A stretch of 10,239 nucleotides of DNA, from the NCBI GenBank assembly GCA_016932375.1, contig JAFGDA010000092.1, positions 1 through 10,239 of the forward strand, written 5' to 3'. The first letter of the stretch is position 1, and each line of letters opens with the position of its first letter. This document shows positions 4,788-10,239 of this stretch, in pieces. The DNA comes from Actinomycetota bacterium. Lineage in GTDB: Bacteria > Actinomycetota > Humimicrobiia > Humimicrobiales > Humimicrobiaceae. Under the pieces are notes generated by a model that worked only from the letters and a program-made list of their open reading frames with translations, had not been told where the DNA came from and searched no databases. A program made the translations under genes and the position numbers.

Positions 4788-6851
4788 ATGGAAAGGAAAG
4801 CAAATAACCTTATATCTGAAAAAAGCCCCTATCTTCTCCAGCATGCATATAATCCTGTTAAATGGTATCCATGGAGCAATGAAGTATTCATTAAAGCCCG
4901 TCGTGATGATAAACCTGTTTTTCTGTCAATAGGGTATTCCACCTGCCACTGGTGCCATGTTATGGAAAGAGAGTCTTTTGAGGATGCTGAAGTTGCAGAG
5001 CTTATGAATGAGATATTTTACTCTGTAAAAGTGGACCGGGAAGAGCGGCCTGACATAGATAAGATTTATATGAAGTACTGCCAGTTGCTTACGGGCTCTG
5101 GAGGATGGCCCCTTACTATCATTATGACACCAGATAAAAAACCCTTCTTTGCAGCCACATATATTCCAAAATACAATAAATATGGAAAAATGGGGATGCT
5201 TGAACTGATACCCCGAATAAAGGACCTGTGGTCAAACAAACGCGGAGAGATTATTAAATCTTCAGGGAATATCACCAGGCACTTTTTGAGCCAGGAAATT
5301 TCCGCTGCCGGCGATGAACTGGATAAATCAATATTTGACCAGACATTTGACCGTTTATTCAAACTTTTTGATAACACAAATGGCGGCTTTGGAACATTCC
5401 CAAAATTCCCCAGCATGCAACACCTTTATTTTTTACTGAGATACTGGAAAAGGACAAATAATGAATATGCCTTAAGGATGGTGGAGAAAACCATAAGGGC
5501 CATGAGGTCAGGAGGGATCTGGGACCATATAGGTTTTGGATTTCACCGCTATTCTACAGATGAAAAATGGATTATCCCACACTTTGAGAAGATGCTCTAT
5601 GACCAGGCACTAATATCCATTGCTTGCATCGAGGCCTTCCAGGCAACAAGAGATAAGATATATAAGGAAATTGCCGGGGACATCTTTACCTATATCCTCC
5701 GGGATATGACCTCAACAGAAGGGGGTTTTTATTCTGCACAGGATGCTGATAGTGAAGGTGTGGAGGGTAAATTCTATACCTGGACTACCGCTGGGATTAA
5801 TAAGATGTTTCCTGAAAAAGAATCGGAATTGATCATCGATTTCTTCAGCATAGGAAGAAGCAGCCTGGATTCGGGCAGTGTATTATACAATGAAAAATCC
5901 ATGGCAGATATTGCACAAAAATATAACATTCCCATAAAAGACCTTAACAATATATTAACAAAAGCAAGGAAAAAAATGTTCTCAGAGCGTGAAAAGAGGA
6001 TCCATCCCTTTAAAGACGATAAGATCCTTACTGACTGGAATGGCCTTATGGTACATGCGATGGCAATGGGGGCGAGAACTTTTGATAATAATTCTTATTA
6101 TTTTGCAGCAAAAGCTGCTGCAGATTTTATAATCAGTAATCTAACCGAAAAAGACGGTTCGCTTTTACACCGGTACAGGGATAGTCAGTCAGCAATACCT
6201 GCAAACCTGGATGATTATGCTTTCTTTATAATGGGCCTTCTTGGACTATATGAAACAAGTTTTAATATAAAATACCTGGAAACAGCAATACGATTAAATG
6301 CATACCTTATGGAAAACTTCTGGGACAACAAAAACGGTGGTTTTTACTTTACTAAAGAGGGTAATGACCTTTCCAACCTCAGGCAAAAGGATATCTATGA
6401 TGGCTCCCTGCCTTCGGGCAACTCCATTGCAATTCTAAATCTTATCAAACTGGCCAGGATTACAGCTGATACTTCCCTCGAAGATAAAGCCCGGAAAGCC
6501 CTTGGAGCTTTTTCAGGAATAGTAAAAAAGGCTCCTGAAGCTTATACCCAATTTATATCCTCTGCCGATTTTATTTTAGGGCCTTCTTTTGAAATTGTAT
6601 TAGTGGGTGATATCAGGTTAAAAGAAACTAAAAAAATATTCACATCCCTGAACAAAACATTTATTCCAAACAAGATATTCTTGCTTAAGGTATCCAGGAG
6701 CAAAGAGCCTGGAATATCCAATATTGCTCTTTATACTGAAAATATGCATACTATAAATAATAAGCCAACCATATACATCTGCTCTGGTTATTCCTGTAAG
6801 TTACCCACTAATAATATTGGAAAAGCACTGGAGTTATTAAATGCAACGTAA
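4788..6851 (+). CDS. DUF255/YyaL thioredoxin-fold protein with a six-hairpin glycosidase-like domain
   Basis: The 687-residue protein matches the full length of the DUF255 (YyaL, human SPATA20) family. The N-terminal thioredoxin-like domain (about 1-165) opens with NLISEKSPYLLQHAYNPVKW and has a CxxC site in STCHWCHVME (51-60; C53 and C56). It continues with VDREERPDID (82-91) and SGGWPLT (104-110), all diagnostic. The rest (about 180-687) resembles an (alpha/alpha)6 barrel, with FGTFPKFP (201-208), GGIWDHIGFGFHRYSTD (242-258), HFEKMLYDQA (265-274) and SAQDADSEGVEG (316-327). It ends with YICSGYSCKLP, the usual C-terminal Cys-containing strand. The family has been linked to redox or sugar-related functions without a proven reaction. 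No signal peptide is visible, so it is cytoplasmic. No other + strand gene adjoins it, so it is probably monocistronic. Confidence 0.88.
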   Translation: MERKANNLISEKSPYLLQHAYNPVKWYPWSNEVFIKARRDDKPVFLSIGYSTCHWCHVMERESFEDAEVAELMNEIFYSVKVDREERPDIDKIYMKYCQLLTGSGGWPLTIIMTPDKKPFFAATYIPKYNKYGKMGMLELIPRIKDLWSNKRGEIIKSSGNITRHFLSQEISAAGDELDKSIFDQTFDRLFKLFDNTNGGFGTFPKFPSMQHLYFLLRYWKRTNNEYALRMVEKTIRAMRSGGIWDHIGFGFHRYSTDEKWIIPHFEKMLYDQALISIACIEAFQATRDKIYKEIAGDIFTYILRDMTSTEGGFYSAQDADSEGVEGKFYTWTTAGINKMFPEKESELIIDFFSIGRSSLDSGSVLYNEKSMADIAQKYNIPIKDLNNILTKARKKMFSEREKRIHPFKDDKILTDWNGLMVHAMAMGARTFDNNSYYFAAKAAADFIISNLTEKDGSLLHRYRDSQSAIPANLDDYAFFIMGLLGLYETSFNIKYLETAIRLNAYLMENFWDNKNGGFYFTKEGNDLSNLRQKDIYDGSLPSGNSIAILNLIKLARITADTSLEDKARKALGAFSGIVKKAPEAYTQFISSADFILGPSFEIVLVGDIRLKETKKIFTSLNKTFIPNKIFLLKVSRSKEPGISNIALYTENMHTINNKPTIYICSGYSCKLPTNNIGKALELLNAT

Positions 6852-7000
6852 TGTATAACACATATAGACTCAAAATATATTATAAAAACTTGCTGAATTT
6901 ATAATATAATATATATAACTTTTGGCAAAGGAGCCGGGTAACCAATTTCCAAAAAATTATTTATAACTAAATAATAGATGCTTCCCGAAAGCTTTTGATC

Positions 7001-8548
7001 TTATAACTCATCCTGAAGGTTGGCAATTCTCCTGAATATTTTTCCCTGTTCCATAATTTGATAAATTTCACAGTATAAATCATATAATTTATTATATTTT
7101 TTTGAATTTTCTTCAATTGGCTCATATTTTTTATCAACATTTACCATGGCTTCAGAAGCTTCCTTGATATTACCAAAGAGCCCAACACCTACACCAGCGA
7201 ATATGGCAGCCCCCAATATTGCAGCATCTTTAACCATCAGTGTTTCTACTGCCTTCCCGTAGATATCTGCCTGCATCTGGTTCCATAGATCTGATTTTGT
7301 AGGCCCCCCCAGTATCCTTATGTTGTTGATATGTATTCCTGATTCAAGCATAGTTACTATCATATCTTTTACACCGAGTGTAATGCCTTCCATAAAAGAG
7401 CGTGCCAGGCAGTCTCTATCATGGGCAAAGGTCAATCCAAATAATACCCCCCTTGCATAAGGATTCCACCGCGGAGCAGTCGCACTGGCAAAAAAAGGCA
7501 GCAGAAGCAGTCCTTTTGAACCAACCGGTGTTTTCTTCACCATGTCATTTATTAGTTTGTACGGATCTATTTTCAATTTTCCGGCATTGATTTTTTCCTC
7601 TGAAGCTATTTCATCACGAAACCATCTGTATATGCTTGCAGCACCTGCCTGGTAACCTTCCAATTGCCACTTCCCCTGTATTGCATGTGTTGTAATCATA
7701 TTTTTTCCCTGCGGATCCCTGTAAGGGTAATTCAGGTAGGCGATTACGTTTGCAGCTGTTCCTATGGATATGGAGAGATATCCATCTTTTATAATACCCG
7801 CACCTACTGCCGCACTATTCTGGTCGCCTGCGCCTATTATCAATGGAGTCCCTTTTTTTAAACCTGTTTTTTCAGCAGCATATCCAGAAATATGCCCTGC
7901 CTGATATCCAGAATTTTTTAAAACTGGCAGGTATTTTTTATCTATATTAAATAGATTAAGTATTTCAATACTCCAATCAAACTTTCGACCGTCAAGGAAC
8001 CCCGACATTATGGCATCCGGGATGTCATTATAGTAGTCATCTGCACCAAAAGCTTTTAAAGCATAATCCTGTAGTTGAATTACCCTGACAGTCTTTTCCC
8101 AATTTTCCGTTTCATTTTTTCTAAGCCACATTATTTTGGATAATAACCAGGTAGTATTATTCGGAATTCCAGTAATCTCATAATATCTATCCGGACTTAT
8201 GCGGGAAGCAATTTCATCTACTTCCCGGCTTGCCCTGTTATCCTGCCAGGAAATCATAGGTCTTACAGGGTAACCTTTGCGATCAAGAAAAATTGTACAG
8301 CTACGCTGCGAAGATAGGCTTACTGCCGCTATCTTTCCAGGTTTTATATCTTTACTGGAAATAGCAATTTTCAATGATTCCATTGCACTGTCAATCAGCA
8401 TATCAACGTCCTGTTCAACCCAGTTAGGCTTCGGGAAGTCACACTTATATTCTACATACCCGCTTGACAATATCCTTCCATTCAGGTCTAGTATTGCTGC
8501 TTTCGCACCTGTCGTGCCAATATCAACACCGGCTAAATAATCTGACAT
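7001..8548 (-). CDS. FGGY-family carbohydrate kinase (xylulokinase-like)
   Basis: The 515-residue protein is a full-length FGGY kinase, which phosphorylates a sugar or polyol with ATP. GVDIGTTGAKAAI (7-19) is the phosphate-1 loop of the N-terminal actin-like domain. SWQDNRA (100-106) carries the substrate-contacting residues typical of xylulokinases. GAGDQNSAAVGAG (239-251) holds the catalytic base D242. SIGTAANV (261-268) is phosphate-2, and GGPTKSDLWNQMQADI (414-429) is the adenosine motif. LPFFASATAPRWNP (350-363) is also typical of the xylulokinase group. Xylulose is the best guess, but other ketoses or polyols are possible. The start is fixed by AGAGGA just before the ATG. It follows the VOC gene by 42 bases in the same direction, so the two form an operon, probably under the SorC-type regulator at 9407. 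The product would feed the pentose phosphate reactions. Confidence 0.85.
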   Translation of the reverse strand: MSDYLAGVDIGTTGAKAAILDLNGRILSSGYVEYKCDFPKPNWVEQDVDMLIDSAMESLKIAISSKDIKPGKIAAVSLSSQRSCTIFLDRKGYPVRPMISWQDNRASREVDEIASRISPDRYYEITGIPNNTTWLLSKIMWLRKNETENWEKTVRVIQLQDYALKAFGADDYYNDIPDAIMSGFLDGRKFDWSIEILNLFNIDKKYLPVLKNSGYQAGHISGYAAEKTGLKKGTPLIIGAGDQNSAAVGAGIIKDGYLSISIGTAANVIAYLNYPYRDPQGKNMITTHAIQGKWQLEGYQAGAASIYRWFRDEIASEEKINAGKLKIDPYKLINDMVKKTPVGSKGLLLLPFFASATAPRWNPYARGVLFGLTFAHDRDCLARSFMEGITLGVKDMIVTMLESGIHINNIRILGGPTKSDLWNQMQADIYGKAVETLMVKDAAILGAAIFAGVGVGLFGNIKEASEAMVNVDKKYEPIEENSKKYNKLYDLYCEIYQIMEQGKIFRRIANLQDEL

Positions 8549-8590
8549 ATTTTCCTCTCTAAATAGTATTTGAATGAATGCTGGTTTTAA

Positions 8591-9085
8591 TTATTTAGGA
8601 TAAATATCTTGAGGACCGCCTACATCTTCCTGATTTCCAAGCTCCCAGATTATTCCGTACTTTTCTTCTGTATCAAGGTAAACATGGATATCTTTATCAA
8701 ATCTCCCGGACTGAAGAGGATATATGCCCATTTCTTCAAATTTTTTCACTGCTTTGGGAACATCTTCAAAATACATTTTTACATGATGTATTCCTTCTCC
8801 ATGCGATTCAAGGAATTCCCTGTGTATTGTTGTTCCATAAAGCGGCTGGATCAATTCAACCTGTACTGCCCCGGGCTGGCAAAGGGCTATCTTGAATCCA
8901 ACATGCTCTACTCTTACACCCCTTACAATTACGTCTGTAAGTTCGGGAGTAGAAAAATTCCAGATCCCCCATGGACCATATCCAAGTTCCTTTGTATAAC
9001 GTTCAAGTGCTTTTTCAAGGTCCCAGACAACTATTCCCATCTGGCATATCTTCCCTTCTTCACCTTTCGGCTGTTTTCCCTCCAT
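8591..9085 (-). CDS. VOC (glyoxalase-fold) protein, putative epimerase or lyase
   Basis: From the ATG at 9085 the product has 164 residues with two beta-alpha-beta-beta-beta modules of the vicinal oxygen chelate fold. KICQMGIVVWDLEKALERY (12-30) is the first module, PGAVQVELIQPL (71-82) closes it, GIHHVKMYFEDVPKAVKKF (98-116) opens the second, and YGIIWEL (143-149) ends it. Candidate metal ligands are Q15, E77, H101 and E148. The first is His in methylmalonyl-CoA epimerase and glyoxalase I, and here it is Gln. Substrate and reaction are unknown, and methylmalonyl-CoA epimerase is only the nearest-looking family. The longer frame from TTG 9157 is disfavoured: GGGGA at 9091-9095 and a TATA-like box at 9115-9124 place initiation at 9085. 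It is the first gene of an operon with the FGGY kinase, which suggests action on a sugar-derived keto or acid intermediate. Confidence 0.75.
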   Translation of the reverse strand: MEGKQPKGEEGKICQMGIVVWDLEKALERYTKELGYGPWGIWNFSTPELTDVIVRGVRVEHVGFKIALCQPGAVQVELIQPLYGTTIHREFLESHGEGIHHVKMYFEDVPKAVKKFEEMGIYPLQSGRFDKDIHVYLDTEEKYGIIWELGNQEDVGGPQDIYPK

Positions 9086-9090
9086 TGCAT

Positions 9091-9095
9091 TCCCC
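9091..9095 (-). promoter_or_regulatory. Ribosome binding site deciding the VOC start
   Basis: GGGGA on the minus strand lies five bases before the ATG at 9085. It supports the 164-residue form over the frame that opens with TTG at 9157. Confidence 0.5.
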
Positions 9096-9114
9096 TTTTT
9101 TACACTAAAGTTTT

Positions 9115-9124
9115 TTATAATAAA
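9115..9124 (-). promoter_or_regulatory. TATA-like box of the VOC-FGGY operon
   Basis: TTTATTATAA on the minus strand, nearly the same as the box before the DUF4126 gene (TTTATTATAT). Initiation about 26 bases downstream falls near 9094, giving a leader of about nine bases. A second TATA-like element, GATATAAAAG near 9166-9175, is an alternative upstream promoter. Confidence 0.45.
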
Positions 9125-9251
9125 ATATACCTGCCGAGGACTAATTACCTCAAACAAATACTTTTATATCATATAGAATCACCCGGCCCTTTTTATTTAG
9201 ATAAAATTATTTTAAACTTATACTTTTAATGTTAGAAATATTATCAAGTAA

Positions 9252-9278
9252 TGAAATTATTTGCATTATTGAATTTCA
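9252..9278. promoter_or_regulatory. Candidate operator for the SorC-type regulator
   Basis: TGAAATT (9252-9258) and AATTTCA (9272-9278) are perfect 7-bp inverted arms with a 13-base spacer. A direct repeat CAAGTA occurs at 9245-9250 and again at 9277-9282, 32 bases apart (about three helical turns). The site lies between the divergent VOC-FGGY and SorC promoters, where SorC-family regulators usually bind. The remaining 9086-9406 intergenic DNA shows no other clear gene or RNA. Confidence 0.35.
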
Positions 9279-9377
9279 AGTATATAATAGTAATTGATTT
9301 TTGTCAAAAGATCATGAAATAATATTGTTATTTTACAGTATTTTAAATAATATTAGACAGGAATTTTTTTATAGTCT

Positions 9378-9385
9378 TTTATTAA
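9378..9385 (+). promoter_or_regulatory. TATA-like box of the SorC-type regulator gene
   Basis: TTTATTAA is centred about 25 bases before the ATG at 9407, and no Shine-Dalgarno sequence precedes the ATG. A leaderless mRNA beginning at or next to the start codon is likely. TTTTTTATAG at 9365-9374 is a second candidate. Confidence 0.4.
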
Positions 9386-9406
9386 TTGAACATAATAGAC
9401 AATCCA

Positions 9407-10239
9407 ATGCCTGAAGAAAAAAAGAGGCTTTTGCTTAGAGTAGCAAAATTATATTACAAAGACAACCTTGACTTAAAAGCTATTGCAGACAAATTTGATT
9501 TTTCAGTTTCCAAGGTATCAAGGTTGCTAAAAGAATCCCGGAGAGCAGGCCTCGTCAGGATTACTATTGATGAATATTCCAGCCATTTTAATTCTATTGA
9601 AGAAGAGTTGGAGAAAAAGTCTGGGATTGATGAAGTTTTAATTTCACCTGCAGAACTTAATAATGAAGAAAATATAATTAAAAATATTTCTTCGATTGCA
9701 GCTGAATATTTTAACAGAATAATTCCCGGGCACAAAACTTTTGCTTTTTCCTGGGGAAAGACTCTTTCTGAAATGTCAAAGAAAATTATCTGCAACCGGA
9801 CACCCGATATTTTGCTAATACCTGCCATGGGAGGAATTGGCCAGATAAAAGCGGATTATAATCCCAATTTTATCGTTAAGTTGATATCCGAAAAGCTTAA
9901 TTGCAATTACCTGCAGCTTAATTCGCCAATTATAGTGGAACAGAAGGGCCTTAAGGAAAAACTCCTCTCTGAAAAAAGCATCAATGAAATAATAGAAAAA
10001 ATTCGTCTATCTGAAGTAATTTTTACCTGCATAGGCCCTTTAGAAAACAACATCAGGCTTCTTCAATCAAACATAATCTCAAGGGAAGGCTTCCAGGAAC
10101 TTATAAAAAGTAAAGCAGTTGGAGAGATATGTGGAAGATTCTTTAACTCAGGTGGAGACATTGCCAATGCTGAACTGGATAATAAAACAATAGGTATAGA
10201 GTTCAATGATTTTTTAAAGATAAAGAGAAAGGTCGCAGT
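9407..10239 (+). CDS. SorC-family sugar-responsive transcriptional regulator (3' end outside the window)
   Basis: The frame opens at ATG 9407 and is open for 277 codons to the window edge. Family members have about 315 residues, so roughly 40 are missing. Residues 1-54 form a winged helix-turn-helix of SorC/DeoR type: RVAKLYYKDNLDLKAIADKF, then SVSKVSRLLKESRRAGLVRI, with the recognition helix near 34-43. The rest is the SorC effector domain (NagB/RpiA-like fold), with SWGKTLSEM (115-123), a GGIG turn (142-145), LNSPIIVE (171-178), FTCIGPL (206-212) and AVGEICGRFFN (237-247). Such regulators bind a phosphorylated sugar and control neighbouring sugar genes. It is divergent from the VOC-FGGY operon, its likely target. 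The sensed ligand is unknown and may be the FGGY kinase product. SorC proteins are mainly bacterial, so past transfer into this archaeon is possible. Confidence 0.85.
   Translation, partial: MPEEKKRLLLRVAKLYYKDNLDLKAIADKFDFSVSKVSRLLKESRRAGLVRITIDEYSSHFNSIEEELEKKSGIDEVLISPAELNNEENIIKNISSIAAEYFNRIIPGHKTFAFSWGKTLSEMSKKIICNRTPDILLIPAMGGIGQIKADYNPNFIVKLISEKLNCNYLQLNSPIIVEQKGLKEKLLSEKSINEIIEKIRLSEVIFTCIGPLENNIRLLQSNIISREGFQELIKSKAVGEICGRFFNSGGDIANAELDNKTIGIEFNDFLKIKRKVA

Noticed and set aside
6852..7000. Possible similarity between the gap at 6910-6985 and the gap at 320-385 (GAGCC, GGTAACC, ATTATTTAT, ATAGATGC/ATAGCATC)
   Set aside because: The shared pieces are short, A/T-rich and not colinear enough to claim a repeat. 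Both are convergent intergenic regions that probably hold T-rich terminators.
9086..9157. 24-residue N-terminal extension of the VOC protein from TTG 9157
   Set aside because: The TATA-like box and GGGGA site lie inside the extension and point to ATG 9085, where the fold begins.
8609..9229. 206-codon plus-strand ORF opposite the VOC gene
   Set aside because: It is the antisense of a well-supported VOC coding sequence. The product is rich in Phe, Tyr and Cys, as expected from an antisense frame.
9454..9828. 124-codon minus-strand ORF opposite the SorC regulator gene
   Set aside because: The plus strand has a continuous frame with helix-turn-helix and effector-domain motifs, so this is its shadow.
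1..10239. tRNA genes, CRISPR repeats, insertion sequences or attachment sites
   Set aside because: Reading both strands showed no cloverleaf-like segments, regularly spaced repeats, transposase motifs or flanking duplications.

Overview
The window reads as an AT-rich chromosomal segment of an archaeon, probably of a euryarchaeal or Thermoplasmatota-like lineage (lineage is a weak inference). Three things point that way. A 166-residue stand-alone THUMP protein (2346-2846) is of the archaeal type. Arginine is coded largely by AGG/AGA. Most genes have an A/T-rich TATA-like box about 25-30 bases before the start codon, so several mRNAs look leaderless or carry very short leaders, while others have clear Shine-Dalgarno sites. 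No mobile element, CRISPR array, tRNA or rRNA was recognised.

Layout. Positions 101-295 encode a small two-helix membrane protein. Positions 449-1018 (-) encode a DUF4126 membrane protein and 1115-2053 (-) a PfkB-family sugar-phosphate kinase close to 1-phosphofructokinase/tagatose-6-phosphate kinase. Divergent from that kinase are the THUMP RNA-binding protein (2346-2846) and, four bases later, a 33-codon ORF that looks like the front end of a TIGR04076-type protein. Next come a TalC/MipB-like transaldolase (3070-3912) with an unusual start region, and a gap (3913-4187) holding a decayed piece of a second transaldolase. After that are a small membrane protein of the PF06541 type (4188-4601, -), a long thioredoxin-fold DUF255/YyaL protein (4788-6851, +), and a catabolic locus. 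In this locus a VOC (glyoxalase-fold) protein (8591-9085, -) and an FGGY kinase resembling xylulokinase (7001-8548, -) form an operon, divergent from a SorC-family regulator that runs off the right edge (9407-10239, +).

How the genes may work together. Three genes belong to sugar-phosphate metabolism: the PfkB kinase, the transaldolase and the FGGY kinase. If the FGGY kinase makes xylulose 5-phosphate or a similar ester, its product would enter the non-oxidative pentose phosphate reactions in which transaldolase acts. The SorC protein, which normally senses a phosphorylated sugar, would be the local switch for the VOC-FGGY operon. The VOC protein has a complete set of metal-ligand-like residues but no known role in such a pathway, and it is the most open functional question here. 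The most unexpected sequence signals are the transaldolase relic at 4107-4150 and the transaldolase start, where a strong Shine-Dalgarno sequence points at an ATC codon.
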